Shown piece by piece: positions 56,863 through 64,000 of a DNA stretch of 64,000 nucleotides (positions are counted from its first letter, which is position 1; the number at the start of each line of letters is the position of its first letter). The stretch is from positions 1 to 64,000 of the forward strand of contig CASELL010000006.1 of NCBI GenBank assembly GCA_949288805.1, given 5' to 3'. The translations under genes and the position numbers were made by a program. The notes beneath the pieces were generated by a model. It saw only the letters and a program-made list of their open reading frames with translations. It had not been told where the DNA came from and did not search any database. This DNA is from an uncultured Alphaproteobacteria bacterium (lineage in GTDB: Bacteria; Pseudomonadota; Alphaproteobacteria; Rickettsiales; UBA1997).

Positions 56863-57276
56863 ATGTTATTACCAAATAAAACAAAATATAGAAATTTTCA
56901 GAAAGGTGGAAAGAGAATACGCGGTGTTGCTAATTCTGGTTCAACTATAACTTTTGGTACTTTTGCTTTAAAGTCATTAGATGCTGGAAGATTAAAATCA
57001 AACCAGATAGAAGCTGCAAGACGATGTATAACTAGAACCATGAAAAGAACTGGTAAAATGTGGATAAGAGTTTTCCCACATATTCCAGTTACAAGTAAGG
57101 CTTTAGGTGTGAGAATGGGTGGTGGTAAAGGTTCAGTAGATTACTGGATGTGCCAAGTTAGACCTGGATTAATATTATTCGAGGTTGACGGAGTGACTGA
57201 TGATATAGCTATTGAAGCTTTAAGAAAAGCCGCTACTAAATTGCCATTTGAAACAAAAGTTGTTAAACTTATTTAA
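56863..57276 (+). CDS. rplP: Ribosomal protein L16
   Basis: 137 residues: MLLPNKTKYRNFQKG start, QIEAARRCITRTMKR, and the RMGGGKGSVDYW motif near residues 85-96 by the A-site tRNA. AAAGAGATG start region. Confidence 0.97.
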   Translation: MLLPNKTKYRNFQKGGKRIRGVANSGSTITFGTFALKSLDAGRLKSNQIEAARRCITRTMKRTGKMWIRVFPHIPVTSKALGVRMGGGKGSVDYWMCQVRPGLILFEVDGVTDDIAIEALRKAATKLPFETKVVKLI

Positions 57277-57290
57277 AGAAAGGTAGAAAA

Positions 57291-57449
57291 ATGAGTAAAG
57301 AAATTAGAAATGAAATTTTAGAATCAAAGAAAAAATTACTTTCTTTAAGAATAAAAAAATCTAGCGGTGATTTAAAAGATACTTCTGCTATTAAGAAGTT
57401 GAAAAAAGAAATAGCTAGATTATTTACTAAAATGAATAAACAGGATTAA
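57291..57449 (+). CDS. rpmC: Ribosomal protein L29
   Basis: 52 codons, short for the family but with the L29 pattern: a long helix with ILESKKKLLSLRIKK, then IKKLKKEIARLFT. AAAGGTAG ribosome site, 14 bases after rplP, and two bases before rpsQ. It is too small to appear in many ORF screens. Confidence 0.93.
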   Translation: MSKEIRNEILESKKKLLSLRIKKSSGDLKDTSAIKKLKKEIARLFTKMNKQD

Positions 57450-57451
57450 GT

Positions 57452-57688
57452 ATGGCTAATAATATAAAAGTTAAAGTAATTAGTAAAGCTGGAGATAAGA
57501 CTGTTGTTGGTGAATCTTCTAGTTTGAAGATGCACCCTATATATAAAAAATATATAAAAGTTGCTAAAAAATATATGATACATGACGAGAGTAATTCTGT
57601 TAAAGTTGGTGATGAAATTTTTATTAAATCTTCTAGACCAATTTCTAAGAGAAAAACTTGGGTTATTGCTAATAATAAAGAGGATTAG
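57452..57688 (+). CDS. rpsQ: Ribosomal protein S17
   Basis: 78 residues with the OB-fold pattern: [14 protein letters not shown] near residues 8-21, [19 protein letters not shown], and [10 protein letters not shown] near the end. Confidence 0.96.
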   Translation: MANNIKVKVISKAGDKTVVGESSSLKMHPIYKKYIKVAKKYMIHDESNSVKVGDEIFIKSSRPISKRKTWVIANNKED

Positions 57689-57690
57689 TT

Positions 57691-58059
57691 ATGATACAAA
57701 TGGAAACTAGTTTAAATGTTGCTGATAACTCAGGGGCTAAGTCCGCAAGATGTATTAAAGTTCTTGGTGGTTCTGATCATATGATTACAGGAATAGCAGA
57801 TGTTGTTGTTGTTGCTATTTCTAGTGCAATACCTGGTGGAAAAGTTAAAAAAGGAGATGTTGCACGAGGAGTAATTGTTAGAACTAAAAAAGAAATACAA
57901 AGAGCAGATGGTAGCACAATTAGATTTGATGATAATGCTATCGTTTTAATTAATAAAGACAATACGCCAGTAGGTACTAGGGTGTTCGGACCAGTAGCTA
58001 GAGAATTGAGAAATGGCGATTTTACTAAGATATTATCATTAGCACCTGAGGTATTGTAA
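57691..58059 (+). CDS. rplN: Ribosomal protein L14
   Basis: 122 residues: [17 protein letters not shown] start and the [16 protein letters not shown] and [11 protein letters not shown] blocks. Its stop overlaps the rplX start by one base. Confidence 0.97.
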   Translation: MIQMETSLNVADNSGAKSARCIKVLGGSDHMITGIADVVVVAISSAIPGGKVKKGDVARGVIVRTKKEIQRADGSTIRFDDNAIVLINKDNTPVGTRVFGPVARELRNGDFTKILSLAPEVL

Positions 58060-58367
58060 TGGCAGCAAAAATTAAAAAGAAAGATACTGTAATAGTATTG
58101 ACTGGTAAAGACAAGGGAAAAACAGGAGAGGTTTTACAAGTTTTTCCAAAAGATAATAAAGTTATTGTATCTGGTATTAACATTGCTAAAAAGCATAAAA
58201 AACCAACAATGAATACACCAGGACAAATAATTAGTATTGAACAACCTATACATGTTTCTAATGTTTCTTTGGTTGAAGATGGAAAACCAGCAAAAGTTGG
58301 ATTTAAAGTTGAAGATGGAAAGAAAGTTAGAATTTTTAAGAAAACTGGTAATAAGGTAGGTAATTAA
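58059..58367 (+). CDS. rplX: Ribosomal protein L24
   Basis: 102 residues. N-terminal KOW motif [15 protein letters not shown] near residues 11-25 and the [13 protein letters not shown] block. Confidence 0.96.
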   Translation: MAAKIKKKDTVIVLTGKDKGKTGEVLQVFPKDNKVIVSGINIAKKHKKPTMNTPGQIISIEQPIHVSNVSLVEDGKPAKVGFKVEDGKKVRIFKKTGNKVGN

Positions 58368-58368
58368 T

Positions 58369-58905
58369 ATGTCTCATTTAAAAGAATTATATCAAACAAA
58401 AATAAAAGAAAACTTAAAGAAAAAGTTTGATTATAAGAATGATTTAGAAATACCTAGATTGGAAAAAGTTTCTTTAAATATAGCTTTTAAAACAGCTGAT
58501 GCTGATAGTAACTTTTTAAAATATGTTGTTGATCAATTATCGGCTATTGCTGGTCAAAAAGCTGTTTTAGTTAATGCTAGAAAATCTGTTGCAAGTTTTA
58601 AATTAAGAGAAGGTTCTCCTATAGCTTGTAAAGTTACTTTAAGAGGCGAAAGAATGTATAACTTTTTAGATAAATTAATTTACATTGCTTTACCTAGAAT
58701 TAAAGACTTTAGAGGATTGTCTAGTAAAACATTCAATCAAAGTGGTCATTATAGCTTTGGTATTAAAGAGCATACTATTTTTCCAGAAATAGATTTAGAT
58801 AAAGCCTATAAAATTTTAGGTATGAATATTAATATAATAACAACAGCAAAAACAGTTGAAGAATGTAAGGCTTTGTTATTAGAAATGAAATTTCCTTTAA
58901 AATAA
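58369..58905 (+). CDS. rplE: Ribosomal protein L5
   Basis: 178 residues. IPRLEKVSLNI near 28-38, RKSVASFKLREGSPIACKVTLR, and the late FGIKEHTIFPEI block. It binds 5S rRNA. Confidence 0.97.
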   Translation: MSHLKELYQTKIKENLKKKFDYKNDLEIPRLEKVSLNIAFKTADADSNFLKYVVDQLSAIAGQKAVLVNARKSVASFKLREGSPIACKVTLRGERMYNFLDKLIYIALPRIKDFRGLSSKTFNQSGHYSFGIKEHTIFPEIDLDKAYKILGMNINIITTAKTVEECKALLLEMKFPLK

Positions 58906-58917
58906 TAGAGAGAAGAT

Positions 58918-59223
58918 ATGGCAAAAATAAGTGCAATTGATAAAAATAAAAAAAGAAAAGAAAAAATAGATAGATATAGCGAAAAAAGAGCTAAATTAAA
59001 ATCTATCATGAATGATGTTAATCTTCCAGCAGAAGAAAGAGTGGCAGCTATGATTAAATTATCTGAATTGCCTAGAAATTCTGCTAAAGTTAGATATAGA
59101 AACAGATGCGCTTTGACAGGTAGACCTAGAGCATATCATGGACATTTTGGGGTTTCTAGAATCATGTTAAGAGAATTGGTTTCTTGGGGAAAGATTCCTG
59201 GATTAAAAAAGTCAAGTTGGTAG
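58918..59223 (+). CDS. rpsN: Ribosomal protein S14 (zinc-free type)
   Basis: 101 residues, the long C- form without the CXXC ligands. Conserved RNRCALTGRPRAYHGHFGVSR region near residues 61-81 and the ELVSWGKIPGLKKSSW end. Confidence 0.97.
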   Translation: MAKISAIDKNKKRKEKIDRYSEKRAKLKSIMNDVNLPAEERVAAMIKLSELPRNSAKVRYRNRCALTGRPRAYHGHFGVSRIMLRELVSWGKIPGLKKSSW

Positions 59224-59232
59224 GAGGTATAT

Positions 59233-59625
59233 ATGTCAAATCACGCAGTTTCTCAATTAGTTACATGTCTTAAGAATGGACAAATGGCTAGAAAAGAAAA
59301 GGTTATTACTCCTAGTTCTAAAATGAAATTAAGTATTTTAGATATACTAAAAAAAGATGGTTTTATTACTGATTATGAAGTGGAGAATAACGGTAGTTTT
59401 GATGTAATTGAAATTACTTTATCTTATAATGGATTACAACCAGTTATTAAAGATATAGAAGTTATATCAAAACCAGGAAGAAGAGTTTATTCAAAGGTAG
59501 AAGATATTCCTGTTGTATATAATGGTTTAGGTGTTGTTATTTTATCTACTCCTAAAGGTATAATCACTGATTATGATGCTAAACATCTTAACGTTGGTGG
59601 TGAATTATTATTAAAAATATTTTAA
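59233..59625 (+). CDS. rpsH: Ribosomal protein S8
   Basis: 130 residues; VISKPGRRVYSK near 76-87 and STPKGIITD near the end. AGGAGGT, the best ribosome site of the operon, lies eight bases before the ATG. In E. coli S8 represses the spc operon. Confidence 0.96.
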   Translation: MSNHAVSQLVTCLKNGQMARKEKVITPSSKMKLSILDILKKDGFITDYEVENNGSFDVIEITLSYNGLQPVIKDIEVISKPGRRVYSKVEDIPVVYNGLGVVILSTPKGIITDYDAKHLNVGGELLLKIF

Positions 59626-59636
59626 TTGGAGTTTTT

Positions 59637-60170
59637 ATGGTTAGTAGAATAGGAAAATTACCAATTAAAGTTGCAGATGATATAAAAGTTGCAATTAACG
59701 ATTCTGTTGTTTCTTTTACTAAAGGAAACAAAACTAAAACTTATGATTTTGGTGATAAAGTAAAAGTTTCTTTTAAAGACAAAGAAATTTTTGTCGAAGA
59801 AACAGAAGACACAGAGTCTACTCAATTTTGTGGTTTACATAGAGCTAATATAGCCAATATAGTTAAAGGCCTAACAGAAGGTTATAAAGTTGTTTTAGAA
59901 TATAATGGTGTTGGTTATAGAGCAGATGTAGCAAAAGGATTTTTAATTTTAGGTTTAGGTTATAGTCATGATATAGTAATTAAGATACCTGAGGGTATAA
60001 CTATAACTCCAGAAAAACCTAATTTAATTAATATACAAGGAGATGATAAAGAAGTTATTGGAACACTAGCTTCTAGAATAATTTCTTTAAGAAAGACTGA
60101 GCCATATAAAGGCAAGGGTATTAAATATCAAGGTCAAGAGATTTTGAGAAAAGAAGGTAAAAAGAAATAG
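59637..60170 (+). CDS. rplF: Ribosomal protein L6
   Basis: 177 residues, two-domain fold: SRIGKLPIKV start, GLTEGYKVVLEYNGVGYRA near residues 78-96, and the late ASRIISLRKTEPYKGKGIKY block. Confidence 0.97.
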   Translation: MVSRIGKLPIKVADDIKVAINDSVVSFTKGNKTKTYDFGDKVKVSFKDKEIFVEETEDTESTQFCGLHRANIANIVKGLTEGYKVVLEYNGVGYRADVAKGFLILGLGYSHDIVIKIPEGITITPEKPNLINIQGDDKEVIGTLASRIISLRKTEPYKGKGIKYQGQEILRKEGKKK

Positions 60171-60178
60171 GTAATTTT

Positions 60179-60529
60179 ATGACTAAAGAATTATTAGAAA
60201 GAAGAAAAAAAAGAAATTCTTACAGAATAAAAACTAATAATAAAAGTAAGAGACCTGTTTTAAATATATTTAAAAGTAATAAAAATATCTATTCCCAAAT
60301 AGTTGATTTAGATGGTAAAGTTTTATTAGCTGTTTCTTCTAAAAATATAGGTATAGATTTAAATAAAAAAACAGGTATAGAAATTGCAGAGATAGTTGGT
60401 GCAGAAGTTGCTAAAAAAGCAAAAGAGCAAAACATAACTCAAATTGCTTTTAATAAGGGACCTTATTTATATATAGGTAGAGTTAAAGCATTAGCTGATT
60501 CTGCTAGAAAAAATGGTTTAGATTTTTAA
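60179..60529 (+). CDS. rplR: Ribosomal protein L18
   Basis: 116 residues: Arg/Lys-rich N-terminus, RPVLNIFKSNKNIYSQIVD, and a C-terminal YIGRVKALADSARKNGLDF that matches YHGRVKALADAAREGGLxF. Binds 5S rRNA. Confidence 0.97.
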   Translation: MTKELLERRKKRNSYRIKTNNKSKRPVLNIFKSNKNIYSQIVDLDGKVLLAVSSKNIGIDLNKKTGIEIAEIVGAEVAKKAKEQNITQIAFNKGPYLYIGRVKALADSARKNGLDF

Positions 60530-60549
60530 ATGAATAAAAGGTATATACT

Positions 60550-61137
60550 ATGTATAAAAATAGTAAAGAAGTTGTTAATATAATAGAAAAACTTATTTGT
60601 GTAAATAAAGTTTCTAAAACCACAACAGGAGGAAAAAGACTTTCTTTTGCTGCCTTAGTTGTTGTAGGAGACGGTAAAGGTAGAGTTGGCTTTGGAGCTG
60701 GTAAAGCAAGAGAAATTACAGATGCTAGAAATAAAGCTGTAGAAAGCGCAAAAAGATCTATGATTAGAGTTCCTTTAAAAGAGGGTAGAACTATACATCA
60801 TGAATGTGAAGGGAAATATGGTTGTGGCAAAGTAATTTTAAGACCTGCACCTGCTGGAACTGGTATTATATCTGGTGGTCCTATGCGAGCAGTTTTTGAA
60901 TGTCTTGGATTGCAAGATATAGTTTCTAAATCTTTAGGAACAAACAATCCATATAATATGATTTTAGCTACTTTTGAGGCATTAAAAGCTATGAATTCTC
61001 CTAAAAATGTTGCCGATAGAAGATCTAAACATGTTAGTGAAATTATTAAAAGAAGAAATATAATTAATAATGATAAAAATATAGAAAATAACACTAACAA
61101 TGATCATTCTTCAACTGAAAACAACATAGAGGAGTAA
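60550..61137 (+). CDS. rpsE: Ribosomal protein S5
   Basis: 195 residues: dsRBD-like part with [21 protein letters not shown] near 19-39 and [13 protein letters not shown], then the [15 protein letters not shown] block. An Asn-rich tail (about 172-195) is an A+T-driven extension. Confidence 0.97.
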   Translation: MYKNSKEVVNIIEKLICVNKVSKTTTGGKRLSFAALVVVGDGKGRVGFGAGKAREITDARNKAVESAKRSMIRVPLKEGRTIHHECEGKYGCGKVILRPAPAGTGIISGGPMRAVFECLGLQDIVSKSLGTNNPYNMILATFEALKAMNSPKNVADRRSKHVSEIIKRRNIINNDKNIENNTNNDHSSTENNIEE

Positions 61138-61139
61138 TT

Positions 61140-61346
61140 ATGTTACAAAAATTTAGTGAATTAGAGAATAAAGATATCATAGTTACACAAGTTTATAGTG
61201 ATTGTGATAAAATTCAAAAAATAAAAGATACCATTAAAGGATTAGGACTTAGAGGTATCGGAAGTGAAGTAAATTTAAAATGTACCAAAGATATTTATGG
61301 TATGTTAAATAAAGTTTCTCATTTAATTAAAGTTAATTTAAAATAG
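61140..61346 (+). CDS. rpmD: Ribosomal protein L30
   Basis: 68 residues, slightly longer than average: [27 protein letters not shown]-type core (IxxxxxTlkgLGL pattern) and a C-terminal strand VSHLIKVNL. Confidence 0.9.
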   Translation: MLQKFSELENKDIIVTQVYSDCDKIQKIKDTIKGLGLRGIGSEVNLKCTKDIYGMLNKVSHLIKVNLK

Positions 61347-61354
61347 GTAGAATT

Positions 61355-61780
61355 ATGACAAAATTAAATGAATTAAAAAGTATTGCTAATAAAGCTAAAA
61401 AAAGGCTTGGACGAGGTATTGGTTCAGGTAAGGGTAAAACTTCTGGTAGAGGTCATAAAGGTCAAAAAGCTAGAAGCGGTGTAGCTATAAAAGGTTTTGA
61501 AGGGGGACAAACTCCTTTGTATATGAGATTACCACATAGAGGTTTTGTAAATGTTTTTAGAAAAGAATATAAGACAATTACAACCGATATGATAGATGAT
61601 TTATTTGAAAGTGGAACACTTGATAGTGCTGAAATTACTAAAACTATTTTAATTGATAAAAATATAATTAAGAAAAATACATTAATTAAATTGGTTATGG
61701 GTAAAAGAGCAGTTAAAAAAGATTTTATAATAGAAGCAGATAAAGCTTCTGAAAAAGCTAGTAAATATTTAAAAAAATAG
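61355..61780 (+). CDS. rplO: Ribosomal protein L15
   Basis: 141 residues: [21 protein letters not shown] (16-36, Gly/Lys-rich), [17 protein letters not shown], and a late [15 protein letters not shown] helix. Confidence 0.96.
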   Translation: MTKLNELKSIANKAKKRLGRGIGSGKGKTSGRGHKGQKARSGVAIKGFEGGQTPLYMRLPHRGFVNVFRKEYKTITTDMIDDLFESGTLDSAEITKTILIDKNIIKKNTLIKLVMGKRAVKKDFIIEADKASEKASKYLKK

Positions 61781-61788
61781 GTATATAA

Positions 61789-63048
61789 ATGAGTCCCGAA
61801 CTAAGAAAAAGAATTTTATTTACTTTATTTATAGTTATAATATATAGAATAGGAACATTTATACCTTTACCAGGTATAAATACAAAAATAATAGCAGAGT
61901 TTTTTGAAACAAGCTCTAGCTCCATATTTAATTTAATAAATACTTTTTCTGGGGGCGCTTTTCAGAGAATGAGTATTTTTGCTTTAAACATAATGCCGTA
62001 TATTACAGCTTCAATTATTATTCAATTATTAAGCTCTGTTTATAAAACTTTAGGAGAATTAAGAAAAGAAGGAGAGGCTGGAAAAAGAAAATTAAATCAA
62101 TACACTAAATATTTGACATTATGTTTAGGATTCTTTCAAGCTATAGGTATATACTATGCTTTTTCTAATTTAGAACAATCAGCTTTTGTCAGCGATTCTA
62201 AAATATTTTTATGGACTACCGTTTTTAGTTTACTGGGAAGCACAATGTTTTTAATGTGGCTTGGTGATAAAATTACACATCAAGGAATAGGAAACGGTAT
62301 ATCTATTTTAATTACTATTGGTATTATAGCAGAATTGCCCTCTAATATAATAAATATATTACAATTATCAAAATCTGGTATGTATTCCACTGGTTTTGTT
62401 ATAGCTTTGTTTGTATTGTTTATATTATTAATAGGTTTCGTTGTATTTATGGAAAAGGCAGTTAGGAAGGTTAAAATACAATATCCAAATAGAGGACTTA
62501 TTAAAGATGGTGCGGATAATTCTTTTATTCCTTTAAAATTAAATATATCCGGAGTTATTCCTCCAATTTTTGCAAGTTCAATTTTAGCTTTCCCTTTGGC
62601 TATTACACAATTTTTTAGTGCTGATTTAGCTAATAAGATGTCTTCACATTTTCAAAGAGGAAGTTTGGTATATATTTTACTATTTGCTATTGCTTCAATA
62701 TTTTTCTCATATTTTTATTCGTCAATAGTATTTAATACTGAAGAAATGGCAGATAATTTAAAAAAGAGTAATTGTTTTGTACCAGGTATTAGACCAGGAA
62801 AAAACACTATGGAATATTTTGATAGTATAATATCAAAATTAACTTTAATAGGTGCGCTATATTTGGTATTTGTTTGTATAATACCTGATATATTGTTTAG
62901 TAAATATTCTATTCAATTGTCAATAGGAGGCACTAGTTTATTGATTATTGTTAGTACTGTTATTGATTTGATTACACAGTTTCAATCACATGTGTTTTCA
63001 GAAAAATATAACAATGTTAACAAAAGAAGAAGAGTGAGGGTAAGGTAG
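61789..63048 (+). CDS. secY: Preprotein translocase subunit SecY
   Basis: Central pore of the Sec translocon. 419 residues with ten membrane helices. The N-terminus is short: MSPELRKRILFTLFI leads straight into helix 1 with IGTFIPLPGI. NIMPYITASIIIQLL, GNGISILI and the cytoplasmic PGIRPGKNTMEYFD loop (about 340) are intact. Eight bases after rplO. Confidence 0.97.
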   Translation: MSPELRKRILFTLFIVIIYRIGTFIPLPGINTKIIAEFFETSSSSIFNLINTFSGGAFQRMSIFALNIMPYITASIIIQLLSSVYKTLGELRKEGEAGKRKLNQYTKYLTLCLGFFQAIGIYYAFSNLEQSAFVSDSKIFLWTTVFSLLGSTMFLMWLGDKITHQGIGNGISILITIGIIAELPSNIINILQLSKSGMYSTGFVIALFVLFILLIGFVVFMEKAVRKVKIQYPNRGLIKDGADNSFIPLKLNISGVIPPIFASSILAFPLAITQFFSADLANKMSSHFQRGSLVYILLFAIASIFFSYFYSSIVFNTEEMADNLKKSNCFVPGIRPGKNTMEYFDSIISKLTLIGALYLVFVCIIPDILFSKYSIQLSIGGTSLLIIVSTVIDLITQFQSHVFSEKYNNVNKRRRVRVR

Positions 63049-63052
63049 AATT

Positions 63053-63715
63053 ATGTTTAGAATACTTATAATGGGTCCTGCTGGATCTGGAAAAGGAACA
63101 CAATCTGCTTTAATTTCACAAAAGTATGGAATCCCAGAAATATCAACTGGTGTTCTATTACGACAAAAAGTAAAAGATGGAGATGAGCTTGGTAAAAAAA
63201 TTGACAAAATTATATCTGCTGGAAATTTTGTAGACGACGATTTAGTTTTTTCAATTTTAAAAGAGAGACTTGAAAAAGAAGATTGTAAGAATGGTTTTGT
63301 TTTAGACGGTTTTCCAAGAAACTCTCACCAAGCCATTGAATTAGAGGAATATTTAAAATCAAAAAATATCACTATTGATTGTGTTTTGGTTTTAGATGTT
63401 CCAGATGATATAGTTATTAAAAGAATATCCGGAAGATTTGAGTGTAAGAAATGTGGAAAAATATATAATAAATTTTTCAGTAATACAAAAATTGAAGGAA
63501 CTTGTGATGTTTGTGGATCTACTGATTTTTCAGTTAGAAAGGACGATCAAGATTTAATAGCTATACAAAAAAGATTAGATATTTATAAGACTATGTCAAG
63601 CAATATTATAGATTATTATAATAAAAAAAACTTGATTTATATTATAAATGGTTTAAAAAATATAAATGATATTAGTCAAGATATAGAAAATATTTTAATT
63701 AATAATAAAAAATAA
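63053..63715 (+). CDS. adk: Adenylate kinase, zinc-lid type
   Basis: Interconverts AMP, ATP and ADP. 220 residues, long type: P-loop [10 protein letters not shown] near residues 7-16, LDGFPRN, and a LID with four Cys in CKKCGK and CDVCGS that would bind zinc. Four bases after secY, the alphaproteobacterial order secY-adk-rpsM. Confidence 0.96.
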   Translation: MFRILIMGPAGSGKGTQSALISQKYGIPEISTGVLLRQKVKDGDELGKKIDKIISAGNFVDDDLVFSILKERLEKEDCKNGFVLDGFPRNSHQAIELEEYLKSKNITIDCVLVLDVPDDIVIKRISGRFECKKCGKIYNKFFSNTKIEGTCDVCGSTDFSVRKDDQDLIAIQKRLDIYKTMSSNIIDYYNKKNLIYIINGLKNINDISQDIENILINNKK

Positions 63716-63725
63716 GAGGTTACAA

Positions 63726-64000
63726 TTGGCTAGAATAGCGGGAGTAAATATACCTACAAATAAAAGGTTCGTTATAGCCTTAACTTATGTTTATGGTATA
63801 GGTAGAAGCAGAGCTGAAAAAATATGTGATGAATTACATATTGATAAACAGCTAAGAACTAGCGAGATATCAGAAGATGATTTAGCTAGAGTTAGAGATT
63901 TAATTAACAAACAAGCTGAAGAAGATAGTCCTTCTGAAGTTGGTTTAGTTGAGGGTGATTTAAGAAGAAAGGTTCATTCTAATATAAAAAGACTAATTGA
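63726..64000 (+). CDS. rpsM: Ribosomal protein S13, partial at the window end
   Basis: The first 91 codons: [25 protein letters not shown], with the S13 helix-two-turn-helix and the [11 protein letters not shown] end of the window. The start is TTG at 63726, ten bases after adk and preceded by AGAGGT at a normal distance. The C-terminus lies outside the window. Confidence 0.93.
   Translation, partial: MARIAGVNIPTNKRFVIALTYVYGIGRSRAEKICDELHIDKQLRTSEISEDDLARVRDLINKQAEEDSPSEVGLVEGDLRRKVHSNIKRLI

Overview
The window is a very A+T-rich, gene-dense stretch of what looks like the chromosome of an obligately host-associated alphaproteobacterium, most probably of the order Rickettsiales. The signs are reduced and partly degenerate enzymes, a giant Rickettsiales-style VirB6 type IV secretion subunit, LPS genes (kdsB, msbA, an LpxR-type deacylase), an EnvZ-like kinase, and CtrA- and DnaA-like motifs near a ParABS locus. 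The order-level assignment is an inference from gene content, not a tree.

Layout. 0-5 kb: kdsB and a 1326-residue VirB6-like protein, then tRNA-Leu. 5-13.5 kb: a porin, an amidohydrolase, a small outer-membrane barrel protein, and a plus-strand envelope cluster (parvulin, msbA, DUF374 acyltransferase, lepB, rnc). 13.5-20.8 kb (minus strand): one contiguous operon atpD-C-Q-R-B-E-F-A-G followed by miaA. This order, the two small membrane subunits, the long AtpF and the absence of atpH mark an N-type rotary ATPase, not the usual scattered F-type genes of Rickettsiales. 20.9-25.6 kb: an LpxR/DUF3943 pair, bioB, another barrel protein and serS. 25.6-27.46 kb: a compact methyltransferase/nuclease pair flanked by perfect 38-bp direct repeats made from the 3' end of ruvX. 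27.4-31.5 kb: ruvX, lspA, an orphan EnvZ-like kinase, a GST-like protein, and a malate dehydrogenase-family enzyme. 31.7-34.8 kb: a small ORF and a diverged PilMN/PilO/PilP-like (type IV pilus or type II secretion) inner-membrane cluster, then tRNA-Thr and birA.

35.6-35.94 kb is a non-coding stretch with nine exact copies of TTATTAACA in both orientations, overlapped by two TTAA-N7-TTAA (CtrA-type) sites. It is a good replication-origin candidate. ftsK, a degenerate sigma54-activator-like regulator with a periplasmic transglutaminase-like protein, rpmE, tRNA-Arg, tmk, a MurD-like protein without its P-loop, parB, parA, two parS sites and ligA follow. Then come tRNA-Ala, a stand-alone trpB, coaX, lolC/E, an alpha/beta hydrolase, tRNA-Lys and an unrecognised 156-residue protein.

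52.7-64 kb is the S10-spc-alpha ribosomal protein operon (rpsJ to rpsM) with secY and adk, in canonical order and read off a good sigma70-type promoter. It is cut by the window end inside rpsM. No insertion sequence, phage gene, CRISPR array or rRNA was seen. The strongest candidates for something unusual are the N-type ATPase operon, the repeat-flanked restriction-modification insert, the DnaA/CtrA motif cluster, and the pseudo-MurD between parB and tmk.
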